DNA of 64,000 bases from an uncultured Sphingomonadaceae bacterium. GTDB taxonomy: Bacteria; Pseudomonadota; Alphaproteobacteria; Sphingomonadales; Sphingomonadaceae. Made by a program: the position numbers and the translations under genes. Under the pieces are notes generated by a model. It had not been told where the DNA came from, searched no databases, and was given only the letters and a program-made list of their open reading frames with translations. Numbering within the stretch: position 1 is the first letter of the stretch; the number at the start of each line of letters is the position of its first letter. This document shows positions 25,733 through 34,224 of this stretch, one piece after another. The DNA lies in NCBI GenBank assembly GCA_947496865.1, contig CANMEE010000001.1:735501-799500 (forward strand), read 5' to 3'.

Positions 25733-27025
25733 TCATTTTGATAGAGTATATCTAAGGGGCAAAGTTTTAAGGCCACCGACAAAACTCGACTTAGCCCGCT
25801 TTGGTTCCCCTGCCAGTTCAACCGTCTCAATTCTATCGAGCAGTTCATTGAACAATATCTTCATTTCCAGCCGTGCCATATGCAGGCCCAGACATTGATG
25901 CGCGCCAGCGCCAAAGGCCAGATGGCGATTGGGCGAACGCGCCGCATTAAATTTGCGCGGATTTTCAAAAACCCGTTCATCATGATTGGCCGCCACATAG
26001 TTGATCATCAGCCAGTCACCCTTTTTCACCGATGCCCCGCCAATCTCCACATCGTCGGCCGCTGTGCGCATGAAATGCTGCACGGGGGAAGTCCAACGGA
26101 TCGCTTCTTCAACAATGCCAGGCAACAGATCACGGTCCGCTTTGAGCCTTGCAAATTGTTCCGGATCCTGCGCCAGCGCCATCATTGCGCCAGCGGTTGA
26201 TGCCGATGTCGTGTCATGCCCGGCAGACGCAACGATGATATAATAGCCGGCCATATCGCGGTCGCTAAGATATTCGCCATCGACCTTCGCATTCGCTATC
26301 ACGCTGGCGACATCGTCGGTCGGATTGGCGCGCTTTTCTTCGGTGAGCTTGGCAAAATAGGATTCGAAATCGGCGACGGCTCCGACCACCAACTGGGTGA
26401 TCTGTTCCGCCGTCATATTGGCCATACCGGTTTTGTTGAGGTCTTCATCCTGACCCCCGAACATCTGCTGAGTGAGGAACAACATGCGCTGCTCGTCCGC
26501 TTCCGGCACGCCCAATATCTGCATGATCACATGCAGGGGATAGGGTGAGGATACCAGAGGCACAAAGTCCGCTTCGGTCCCTGCATCCACCAGCCGATCG
26601 ACGGTGGTCTTAGCCAGCGCGCTAATTTCCCCTTCCAGCTGCTTGAGATTTTTGGGCATGAACCATTCCTGGGTCAGCCGACGATATTTCGGGTGGATCG
26701 GCGCGTCTAGCGCGACCAATGAATTGACCAGATGGGGATCGCCGTCGGTCACAGCTTTCACCAATTCTTCGCCCTCGCGGAACGTAAAAACAACGCCGCG
26801 CGGATTGTTGAGAAATGTCGCATTGTCCTTGCTGATCCGCATGACATCATCATAGCCGGTCACCAGCCAGAATGGATCGTGCAGATCACCATTTTCTATG
26901 CGCGCAACTGGCATGTCCCGACGCAACATATCAAATTTATCGAGCAGGCCATCCCATTCGGCATAGGCAACTGGGTCTATAACTGCGGCGGCAATTTCTG
27001 CCGGCGCCTGTGGCACTGCGGTCAT
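25733..27025 (-). CDS. Cytochrome P450
   Basis: 430 residues from the ATG at 27023-27025 with AAGGATGATG before it; this start also avoids overlap with the ligase gene. P450 landmarks are the I-helix AGHDTTSAS near residue 255, the K-helix ExxR in EEAIRW near residue 295, and the heme loop FGAGAHQCLGLHMARLE with the proximal Cys near residue 370. The C-terminal SSFVGGLKTLPLRY resembles bacterial P450s that act on steroid side chains or terpenoids (CYP125/142/108-like), but this is a weak call. It hydroxylates a substrate using O2 and electrons from a ferredoxin system that is not encoded nearby. It follows the acyl-CoA ligase gene closely, probably in one operon. Confidence 0.9.
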   Translation of the reverse strand: MTAVPQAPAEIAAAVIDPVAYAEWDGLLDKFDMLRRDMPVARIENGDLHDPFWLVTGYDDVMRISKDNATFLNNPRGVVFTFREGEELVKAVTDGDPHLVNSLVALDAPIHPKYRRLTQEWFMPKNLKQLEGEISALAKTTVDRLVDAGTEADFVPLVSSPYPLHVIMQILGVPEADEQRMLFLTQQMFGGQDEDLNKTGMANMTAEQITQLVVGAVADFESYFAKLTEEKRANPTDDVASVIANAKVDGEYLSDRDMAGYYIIVASAGHDTTSASTAGAMMALAQDPEQFARLKADRDLLPGIVEEAIRWTSPVQHFMRTAADDVEIGGASVKKGDWLMINYVAANHDERVFENPRKFNAARSPNRHLAFGAGAHQCLGLHMARLEMKILFNELLDRIETVELAGEPKRAKSSFVGGLKTLPLRYTLSK

Positions 27026-27035
27026 ATCATCATCC

Positions 27036-28571
27036 TTAAACAATCCGGCTGCCGGTCTTGCCCCAATATTCATCGCGGAGCAGGCGCTTGTATAATTTAC
27101 CGGTAGCCACGCGCGGCAATTCGGCGCGGAAGTCTATCTGGCGCGGCACTTTGACGCCGGATAATGTCTGCCGCAAATAAACTTCCAATTCTTGCGCAAA
27201 TTCAGCATTGGCGTTAGCCATGTCCGAAGGCTGTACCACGGCAACGACTTTCTCGCCCATATCCTCATCCGGCGCGCCGATAACAGCTGCATCAATTACT
27301 TTGGGATGGGTGACGAGCAGATTTTCAATCTCCTGCGGATAGATATTCACGCCGCCAGAAATGATCATGAAGCTCTTACGGTCGGTTAGATAGAGAAAGC
27401 CGTCTTCATCAACTTTTCCAACATCGCCTAGGGAAGTCCACCCGTGCTTATTGTGCGCAGCTTTGGTTTTCTCCGGATCATTATGATATTTGACCGGAGC
27501 CCCCCCTTCAAAATAGATTTGCCCCTCTTCGCCAACGGCCACTTCGTCATCATTCTCATCGCAAATATGGACGATGCCCAAAAGCGCTTTGCCGACCGAA
27601 CCCTTATGTTCCAGCCAATCTTCAGAATTGATGAAGGTAAAGCCATTGCCCTCTGAACCAGCGTAATATTCACGGATAATCGGGCCCCACCAATCGATCA
27701 TCTTCTCTTTAACCGGAATGGGGCAAGGGGCGGCGGCATGAACCGCGCATTGCAGGCTGGACACATCATATTTTGCACGCGTCTCTTCAGGCAATTTGAG
27801 CATTCGACTGAAATGGGTGGGAACCCATTGGCTGACATCGACCCTATATTTCTCGATCAGGGCCAGAGATTCTTCGGCATCGAATTTTTCCATGACAATC
27901 GTCGCACCACCCATTTTATGAACAGTCATGCACCAACGCAGCGGAGCCGCATGATAAAGCGGCGCGGGCGACAAATAGGTGCAGCCGGGCGTGAAGCCGA
28001 ACGCACCCTGCGCCATCATCACCAACGCATTGGGTGCGGCGATATCTTCATTTTCGGGAAACGGAATCCGCACACCTTTTGGCCTGCCGGTGGTGCCCGA
28101 GCTGTAGAGCATATCCGTACCATGGCGTTCATCATCAATCGGCGTGTCCGGTAGCGCCGCCAAGGCGGGCTCCATAGCCCGGTCATCCTCTGCACCATAA
28201 ACATATTGCTTCACGTCAGGATTATGTTTGCTCAATTCGTCGAGCACATTCAGCTTGGCATCAGAACTGACCAGCAGCAACGCCCCGCTATCGCGTAAAA
28301 TATAAGAGGCTTCTTCGGCGGTCAGTCGACTGGGGATCGCGACATAGTAAAGACCCGCGCGCTGCGCACCCCATGCAAAATCAAAAAATTTGGGGTGATT
28401 GTCGAGAAAAACCGCAACCGTATCACCAATATTCAACCCTTGGCTGCGGAATAGTTGCGCCATGCGGTTGGATGCTTTGTCCAGCTCACCGAAGGTTTCA
28501 ACGGCACCAGTACTGGCCATAATGACCGCAGGTTTGTCAGGATTTTCTTGAGCATGCAGATAGGGATGCAT
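27036..28571 (-). CDS. Acyl-CoA synthetase (AMP-forming, FadD-like)
   Basis: 511 residues. The AMP-binding P-loop is MLYSSGTTGRPKGVRIP near residue 155; other ANL motifs are YYAGSEGNGFTFI, GWTSLGDVGKVDEDGFLYLTDRKSFMIISGG and the C-terminal ATGKLYKRLLRDEYW with the catalytic Lys. The enzyme activates a carboxylic acid to its CoA thioester. Homologues of this type include FadD3/FadD17-like ligases for cyclic or steroid-derived acids. It heads the ligase-P450-aldehyde dehydrogenase unit, and GGAGAG precedes the ATG. Confidence 0.88.
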   Translation of the reverse strand: MHPYLHAQENPDKPAVIMASTGAVETFGELDKASNRMAQLFRSQGLNIGDTVAVFLDNHPKFFDFAWGAQRAGLYYVAIPSRLTAEEASYILRDSGALLLVSSDAKLNVLDELSKHNPDVKQYVYGAEDDRAMEPALAALPDTPIDDERHGTDMLYSSGTTGRPKGVRIPFPENEDIAAPNALVMMAQGAFGFTPGCTYLSPAPLYHAAPLRWCMTVHKMGGATIVMEKFDAEESLALIEKYRVDVSQWVPTHFSRMLKLPEETRAKYDVSSLQCAVHAAAPCPIPVKEKMIDWWGPIIREYYAGSEGNGFTFINSEDWLEHKGSVGKALLGIVHICDENDDEVAVGEEGQIYFEGGAPVKYHNDPEKTKAAHNKHGWTSLGDVGKVDEDGFLYLTDRKSFMIISGGVNIYPQEIENLLVTHPKVIDAAVIGAPDEDMGEKVVAVVQPSDMANANAEFAQELEVYLRQTLSGVKVPRQIDFRAELPRVATGKLYKRLLRDEYWGKTGSRIV

Positions 28572-28672
28572 TGGTTGCGTCTCTCCATTTGAGGGCGATC
28601 GCCTTTGCCCTATTCGAGCGTGGCGATTCGCATTTCCCTCATCATGGTTTAAGCGCGCAGTTAAATCAATGG

Positions 28673-28706
28673 ATTGTCTTGGTCCCTAAATATAGACCAA
28701 GACAAT
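28673..28706 (-). terminator. Perfect 12-bp inverted repeat after pgl, probable terminator
   Basis: ATTGTCTTGGTC and GACCAAGACAAT pair exactly around a 10-base loop (28685-28694). The hairpin begins seven bases beyond the pgl stop on the minus strand. A strong T run is lacking, so it could instead be a message-stabilising hairpin or a protein site. Confidence 0.5.
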
Positions 28707-28712
28707 TAACCC

Positions 28713-29450
28713 CTAATTTTCCACATAGATATCCACAGGCACGCTCAAATCTGCAAATACGCGGCCAATGGACGCCATGCTGCTGGCCCCTTCGGAAATA
28801 GCCTGCTCGAGAAACATCCGCGATCCCGCACCATTGAGCAGAACCAATACGGTCCGCGCTTCACATATCGCAGCCTTGGTCACGGTTACCAGCGGCGTGT
28901 CGCCATTGTCCGGCATGATGCCGACGGCGCGCCTTTCCTTGGGACCATCGAGCGCTTCTTCCAGATCAGCGCTTTCCACCAGGCCGGCGGTGCTGCCATC
29001 TTCGCCCATGCCCAGCCAGATCAGGTCCGGTGGCCATTTCGTATCTTGCAACCGCGCATCCGCGGCTCCGCCAGCGAGATGATAATCGTCATTTTCTGTC
29101 GCAATCGGCAATACTCGCGCACCACGCGTCAAAAATAGCTGCGCCAGTGTTTTGACATGGCTGCGCGGATCATCGACCGAGACCAGATAGTCATCGGTCG
29201 GGATGATCGTGACATATTTCCATTTAATCTGCTTTTCCGCGAGCGCTTCGAGCACTGGCATCGCGTCATCACTGACCGGCAGCGCCAGAAGCGCCTCGCC
29301 GCGCGCATCCAGCGCGCTTTCGATGATGAACGCAATGTCGCCGGCGACAGCATCAACCATCTCGGCCTTGTCATCAAAATCCCACCATTCGAGTTGAGAA
29401 TCCTCGCCTTCCGGCAAATCATCCAAATCCCATGATTCGTCTTCACTCAT
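28713..29450 (-). CDS. pgl: 6-phosphogluconolactonase
   Basis: 245 residues, glucosamine-6-phosphate isomerase/6-phosphogluconolactonase family. After an acidic N-terminal tail, landmarks are ALPVSDDAMPVLEALAEKQI, VTIIPTDDYLVSVDDPRSH (the family usually has DER-V-D) and LIWLGMGEDGSTAGLVES (usual form LGMGxDGHTASLFP). The DGHTA His is replaced here by Ser. It should hydrolyse 6-phosphogluconolactone in the oxidative pentose phosphate or Entner-Doudoroff route. The changed motifs leave a small chance of a divergent paralogue. Confidence 0.8.
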   Translation of the reverse strand: MSEDESWDLDDLPEGEDSQLEWWDFDDKAEMVDAVAGDIAFIIESALDARGEALLALPVSDDAMPVLEALAEKQIKWKYVTIIPTDDYLVSVDDPRSHVKTLAQLFLTRGARVLPIATENDDYHLAGGAADARLQDTKWPPDLIWLGMGEDGSTAGLVESADLEEALDGPKERRAVGIMPDNGDTPLVTVTKAAICEARTVLVLLNGAGSRMFLEQAISEGASSMASIGRVFADLSVPVDIYVEN

Positions 29451-29576
29451 ATCGCGTCCTGTCTTTCGGGTGTCTTGATCAGGCTTCTAATCGCTGCAGA
29501 AATCAGCACAAGGGGAAATCCCGCTTTTCAAACCGCCAAGTTTGCGCCAATTGATAGCCGAAGAGGCGATATTCCT

Positions 29577-30437
29577 ATGACGCAAAACTATATTCTCACC
29601 CTGACCGCCGAAGATCGGGTCGGCCTCGTGGCCGCCGTCACCGGTTTTCTGGCCGAGCATGACGGCTTCATTCTCGACAGCCAGCAATATGCCGATCTGG
29701 AACAGGACCGGTTTTTCATGCGGGTTGAATTTAAGGGCGCGGGTGAGAGATTTCCTGCCAGCCTGGATGCGCTCACCGAGAAATTTTCGGTGATCGGCAT
29801 CCGTTATGCACTTGACTGGAAGCTCGTCAGCGGCGCGGCAAAACCCAATATCGTGATCGCGGTCTCCAAGGGTAGCCATTGCCTCAACGACCTGCTGCAT
29901 CGCTGGAAAACCGGAGGACTACCGGTTAACATTATCGGTGTCGTCAGCAATCATGACAGCTTGCGCGACCTGACCGAATGGCATGAGGTCGCGTTCCATC
30001 ATCTGCCCGTGACCAGCGACAATCGCGCGGAACAGGAACAGGCGATATTGGATGTCATGGACCAGGGACAGGCCGATTATCTGATCCTCGCCCGCTATAT
30101 GCAAATATTATCCGATGATTTGAGCACCAAGCTCGCCGGGCGCTGTATCAATATCCACCACAGTTTTCTGCCCGGTTTCAAAGGTGCCAAACCCTATCAT
30201 CGCGCACATGAGCGCGGCGTTAAACTCATCGGAGCGACCGCCCATTTCGTCAGCGCTGATCTCGACGAGGGTCCGATTATCGAGCAAGCAGTAGAGCGTG
30301 TCGATCATCGGGCAAGTGTCGAGGAATTGATCCGCCTCGGTCGGGATATCGAAGCGCAAGTGCTCGCTAAAGCCGTGAAATGGGCCGGCGAGCATCGGAT
30401 ATTGCGCAATGGCAACCGAACAGTTGTATTTCGCTAA
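29577..30437 (+). CDS. purU: Formyltetrahydrofolate deformylase
   Basis: 286 residues from the ATG at 29577, preceded by AAGAGGCG; the frame is open further upstream but the usual PurU start is MTQNYILTLTAEDRVG. An ACT-like domain covers residues 1-80. The formyl-transferase-like catalytic domain follows, with INIHHSFLPGFKGAKPYHRA (catalytic Asn and His) and ADLDEGPII (catalytic Asp). It splits 10-formyl-THF into formate and THF. The length is standard. Confidence 0.92.
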   Translation: MTQNYILTLTAEDRVGLVAAVTGFLAEHDGFILDSQQYADLEQDRFFMRVEFKGAGERFPASLDALTEKFSVIGIRYALDWKLVSGAAKPNIVIAVSKGSHCLNDLLHRWKTGGLPVNIIGVVSNHDSLRDLTEWHEVAFHHLPVTSDNRAEQEQAILDVMDQGQADYLILARYMQILSDDLSTKLAGRCINIHHSFLPGFKGAKPYHRAHERGVKLIGATAHFVSADLDEGPIIEQAVERVDHRASVEELIRLGRDIEAQVLAKAVKWAGEHRILRNGNRTVVFR

Positions 30438-30439
30438 AG

Positions 30440-30859
30440 CTAGTTTTCAGCCGGCGATACAGCTTGTGGCGCGTCCAACACCGCACCGGCTGGCCTTAAT
30501 ATTGTCAGCGTAGCCGGAGCGCCACTGACCTTTTCCTGCGCGGTGATGTCCACCTGCACAAATCTTCCTTCTTCGGTCAGTTTCGCGTTTTGCGTCCATA
30601 TCCAATCCAGACCGCCATTTTTTTGCTCGCCACTGGATTCGCCTAAACTTGGTGGTCGCGGATCGGTCAGTATTTCCACGGCGCGATTACGAACGACGGA
30701 TTGGGCCACCACCCGCAATTCCAGGTCAGCCGCATTGCGCGTCGTATAGCCTTGAAGGCGGATCAACGCGAGCGCGGCGAGACTGAACACGGACAAAGCC
30801 ACCAGCATCTCGATCAGCGTGAAACCGCGCTGGCCGGATATTTTGCCAAACCGCTTCAT
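30440..30859 (-). CDS. gspI: Type II secretion minor pseudopilin GspI
   Basis: 139 residues. A short leader ends in GQRG, followed by FTLIEMLVALSVFSLAALALIRLQ, the prepilin peptidase site (G before F, with Glu at +5) and the hydrophobic pseudopilin helix. The pattern after it, AQSVVRNRAVEILTD, is GspI-like. It overlaps gspH by ATGA. No gspJ or gspK follows; the next gene is the convergent purU, whose stop lies three bases away. Confidence 0.8.
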   Translation of the reverse strand: MKRFGKISGQRGFTLIEMLVALSVFSLAALALIRLQGYTTRNAADLELRVVAQSVVRNRAVEILTDPRPPSLGESSGEQKNGGLDWIWTQNAKLTEEGRFVQVDITAQEKVSGAPATLTILRPAGAVLDAPQAVSPAEN

Positions 30860-31353
30860 GGTGCCTCCTCTCCGCCGGCCAATTGCACGTCTCCCATCGG
30901 GGCGATCACAATATGGCGCGCAAACTCCTTATACCCCAGACGCACCTCGGCGCGATCGCTAGGCAATCCGGTGCTTTCAAAACTGATCAGCAAGGGACCC
31001 GTTTCACCGACCTTTGCGGTTACCCCTGAAGACCAGTTAGTCGACCGGAAAGGCTTGTCTTCCATTACCGACCAAGCCCCTTTGCGCCGTTCCAGAAAAC
31101 TGTAACCGGACGGCGTGACCTGCACCGCCATCGGGCGCGACTGCAATATTGCATTATCGCGCAAGGCCGCAGTGCGAGCAGCAAATTTCTGCGCATCCCG
31201 TTCCAGGTCATTGCTGCCATCGGGAAATGACAACACCACAATCGACGCCATCAGCCCAAGAATCCCTATTACAATCATAAGTTCCACAAGCGTGAAGCCA
31301 GCTTCATGATTATTTTGGCAGTTATGTTGGCAGCGGTCTCGGCGCGTTTTCAT
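30856..31353 (-). CDS. gspH: Type II secretion minor pseudopilin GspH
   Basis: 165 residues with a leader longer than usual (about 18 residues) ending in EAG before FTLVELMIVIGILGLMASIVV. The prepilin motif and long hydrophobic helix are typical of GspH/FimT proteins. No gspG or other secretion gene lies upstream; the neighbour is a divergent crotonase gene. The remaining type II secretion genes must be elsewhere if this system works. Confidence 0.8.
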   Translation of the reverse strand: MKTRRDRCQHNCQNNHEAGFTLVELMIVIGILGLMASIVVLSFPDGSNDLERDAQKFAARTAALRDNAILQSRPMAVQVTPSGYSFLERRKGAWSVMEDKPFRSTNWSSGVTAKVGETGPLLISFESTGLPSDRAEVRLGYKEFARHIVIAPMGDVQLAGGEEAP

Positions 31354-31466
31354 AGCATCAGCTTATCGATTCAGTCCGATCCCTCTCTTGCAGAAGCGCA
31401 GCGGTCCTGCAATGGATGAGCGACACAACGAAGCGATTCAAAAAAAACAAGCAGGTGGGGAATAAT

Positions 31467-32264
31467 ATGAGCGACGTCGTTCTTTATGACAAACAAGACC
31501 GCGTGGTCACCATTACTTTGAACAAGCCGGAAACACGCAACGCGCTATCAACCGATCTTTGCAGCGCTCTGGTCGATGCGATGAAAAAAGCCGATGCCGA
31601 CAAGAGCGTCAGCTGCGTCGTGCTCGCCGCCAATGGCAAAAGCTTCTCTTCCGGCGGAAACCTGCATGAAATAAAAGCGATGACGGCGGAACAAAATATG
31701 ACGCCGCTGCAAATTGAGGAATGGTATAAAACGGGCATTCAACGCATCCCGCTGACCATGGCCGAGATCTCGGTTCCAGTTATCGCGGCAGTTAACGGCC
31801 ATGCGATCGGTGCAGGCAATGACCTGACCACCATGTGTGACATAAGAATTGCCGGCGAAGACGCCATTTTCGCTGAAAGCTTTCTGCGCGTGGGAATAAT
31901 TCCCGGCGATGGCGGCGCATGGCTGCTGCCACGCATTATCGGTCAAGCGCGCGCGAACCAGATGCTGTTTACCGGCGAATTCATTGATGCACACAAGGCG
32001 CTGGATTATGGCTTGGTATCAGAGGTTATCGCCAATGATGGCTTGCTGGCACGGGCCTATGAACTAGCCGAGCAAGTGGTAGCGTTACCGCCGCTCGCCA
32101 TCCGCAAAACCAAAGAACTTGTCCGCACCGCACAGAGCGTAACGCTCAAAGAAAATCTTGACCAGGCCGCATTATTCCAAGGAGTCTTGCAGCAGCTCGA
32201 TGATCATCAGGAAGCGATTGATGCGATCCTGGAGAAACGCAAACCAGTGTTTAAGGGGCATTGA
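31467..32264 (+). CDS. Enoyl-CoA hydratase/isomerase family protein
   Basis: 265 residues from the ATG at 31467 with CAGGTGGGGAATAAT before it; an earlier in-frame ATG at 31416 adds a Lys-rich extension that is less likely. Crotonase motifs are RVVTITLNKPETRNALS, KSFSSGGNLHEIKAM near residue 64 and VNGHAIGAGNDLTTMCDIRIA near residue 110, then VGIIPGDGGAWLLPRIIG. A catalytic Glu is replaced by Gly-Asp. It acts on an unsaturated acyl-CoA. It is followed two bases later by the alkylsulfatase gene, so the two are co-transcribed. Confidence 0.85.
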   Translation: MSDVVLYDKQDRVVTITLNKPETRNALSTDLCSALVDAMKKADADKSVSCVVLAANGKSFSSGGNLHEIKAMTAEQNMTPLQIEEWYKTGIQRIPLTMAEISVPVIAAVNGHAIGAGNDLTTMCDIRIAGEDAIFAESFLRVGIIPGDGGAWLLPRIIGQARANQMLFTGEFIDAHKALDYGLVSEVIANDGLLARAYELAEQVVALPPLAIRKTKELVRTAQSVTLKENLDQAALFQGVLQQLDDHQEAIDAILEKRKPVFKGH

Positions 32265-32265
32265 T

Positions 32266-34212
32266 ATGAAAAAAATTATTGCTTCGTTTTTAACATTGGC
32301 CATCGCCACAACCGCTTTTGCCGCGCCGCCCGAGGGCATTGCAACAGAGGCGACCAAAAAAGCCAATGCGGAGTTTGGCGCGCGCCTTCCCATTGCCGAT
32401 AAAACCGATTTTGAAAACGCAAATCGTGGTTTCTTGGCCAAAATAGAAGAACCCATTCTCAATGAAGATGGTTCGGTCGCGTGGGATCCGAGTCAGTTTG
32501 ATTTTGTAAAAGGGGATGCGCCGGACACGGTAAACCCCTCGCTATGGCGACAAGGCAAACTCAACAGCATCCACGGCCTGTTTGAAGTAATGCCCGGCAT
32601 ATATCAGTTTCGCGGTTATGACCTTGCGCAGATGACGATCATCGCCGGCAAAAAAGGTTGGATCATTATCGATCCGCTGACCACGCCCGCACCGGCGAAG
32701 GCCGGTTTGGCATTGGTCAATAAAACGCTTGGCAAACGGCCCGTCACCGCGGTGCTGTTTACCCATAGTCACGGCGATCATTATGGTGGCGCCAATGGCG
32801 TGATCAACAAGCTCGATCTTGCCTATGACGATGTTCAGATTATCGCCCCGCACGGATTTGTCAGAGAATCCATCGGCGAAGCGATTATCGCCGGCACGGC
32901 CATGAGCCGGCGGGTTCAGTTTCAGTTTGGTACGTCTTTGCCTGCTGGAAAAACAGGCCATGTCGGTGGCGGTTTAGGGCAGGCCCTGTCGCGCGGCGAT
33001 GTAGCCTTGGTCCCGCCAACCAAAAGCATCGGCGAAGACGGCGAAACGATGACCGTCGATGGCATTACATTTGAATTTATGGATGCGAGCGAAACAGAGG
33101 CGCCCGCTGAATTTATTTTCTATTTGCCGCAGTTTAAAGCTTTGCACAGCGCTGAAGTGGCAACACGAACCTTTCACAATGTGTTGACGCCGCGCGGGGC
33201 GCTAGTGCGCGATACGCTGAAATGGAGCAAGATTATCGATGCCATGTATGCGAAATATGGCGCGAAATCAGACGTATTATTAGCTTCGCATCACTGGCCA
33301 ACCTGGGGCAGTGACAATGTCCAGACAGCCCTGAAAAACCAGCGCGGTCTATATCGCTATGTTCATGATCAAACCATGCGGCAGGCCAATCAGGGCGCGA
33401 CTATGCATGAGTTGGCGGAAAATATCGGTGAACCTCATTTTGCCAAAAGCGATTTTGGGGTGCGCGATTATTACGGCACTTTGAACCATAATAGCAAAGC
33501 GGTCTATCAACGCTATTTTGGGTGGTGGGATGCGGTGCCGGCAACCTATCATCAACTGCCACCTGCCGAGGCTTCCAAGAAATATGTCGCGGCAATGGGC
33601 GGAACCGACAAAGCTCTGGCGGTTGGCGAAAAGGCGTTTGAAGCGGGCGATTATCGTTGGGCGGCGACCGTCTTCAACCATATTGTCTTTGCTGATCCCA
33701 CCAATGAAACCGGTAAGAAATGGCTGGCGTCCAGTTATGAACAACTCGGCTTCCAAGCCGAAGCGGGTACCTGGCGCAATATCTATCTCGTCGGAGCCAA
33801 AGAATTGCGCGAAGGCAATAACAGTTCCAACACCGTCAACAGCGCCAATGCCAAAGTGCTCAACGGCATAGCCGCAATCGATCTGTTCGACGCCATTGCC
33901 ACCCGTTTCAATCCAGCGAAAATGCAAGGCGATGGAGGTATTGTCCAATTCACATTTGCTGAACGCAACGAAGCGGTGAATGTCGATTTCGGCAAAAGCG
34001 TGCTATTCCCACGTGCCGGTCAATCGACCGCTGCCGCCGCGCAAATCGCGATCAGTCGCACCGACTTCACACGGCTTTTGTTGCGGCAGGTCAACCCATT
34101 GGAGCTGATCCAATCAGGCGCGATGACGGTCAGCGGTGATACCGCCCTAATGGCAGCTATGTTTGGCGCTCTGGACCCGGTAAATCCGCAATTTGACATT
34201 GTTACTCCATGA
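32266..34212 (+). CDS. SdsA-like alkyl sulfatase (metallo-beta-lactamase fold), secreted
   Basis: 648 residues. A signal peptide is clear: MKKIIASFLTLAIATTAFA, then APPEG. The zinc-binding motif is LFTHSHGDHYGGANG near residue 168; other ligands are in LHSAEVATRTFHN and LASHHWPTWG. The central helical dimerisation domain (VGEKAFEAGDYRWAATVFNHIVF) and a C-terminal SCP2-like domain are both typical of SdsA1-type alkylsulfatases of about 650 residues. These cleave sulfate esters of long-chain alcohols, usually in the periplasm. Within an acyl-CoA catabolic cluster it could release an alcohol for oxidation (inference). Confidence 0.85.
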   Translation: MKKIIASFLTLAIATTAFAAPPEGIATEATKKANAEFGARLPIADKTDFENANRGFLAKIEEPILNEDGSVAWDPSQFDFVKGDAPDTVNPSLWRQGKLNSIHGLFEVMPGIYQFRGYDLAQMTIIAGKKGWIIIDPLTTPAPAKAGLALVNKTLGKRPVTAVLFTHSHGDHYGGANGVINKLDLAYDDVQIIAPHGFVRESIGEAIIAGTAMSRRVQFQFGTSLPAGKTGHVGGGLGQALSRGDVALVPPTKSIGEDGETMTVDGITFEFMDASETEAPAEFIFYLPQFKALHSAEVATRTFHNVLTPRGALVRDTLKWSKIIDAMYAKYGAKSDVLLASHHWPTWGSDNVQTALKNQRGLYRYVHDQTMRQANQGATMHELAENIGEPHFAKSDFGVRDYYGTLNHNSKAVYQRYFGWWDAVPATYHQLPPAEASKKYVAAMGGTDKALAVGEKAFEAGDYRWAATVFNHIVFADPTNETGKKWLASSYEQLGFQAEAGTWRNIYLVGAKELREGNNSSNTVNSANAKVLNGIAAIDLFDAIATRFNPAKMQGDGGIVQFTFAERNEAVNVDFGKSVLFPRAGQSTAAAAQIAISRTDFTRLLLRQVNPLELIQSGAMTVSGDTALMAAMFGALDPVNPQFDIVTP

Positions 34213-34224
34213 AGGCTTTCTTAG

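Noticed and set aside
24326..25741. Long open frame (471 codons) on the plus strand opposite the aldehyde dehydrogenase gene
   Set aside because: It is an antisense shadow of a well-supported gene. Its protein is Phe/Arg/His-rich with no family pattern, and it has no ribosome site.
28640..28675. Sequence AGTTAAATCAATGGATTG as a fourth copy of the 18-bp palindrome near the ligase promoter
   Set aside because: It lacks the CGATTAAA half and the symmetry; the match to the consensus is no better than chance.
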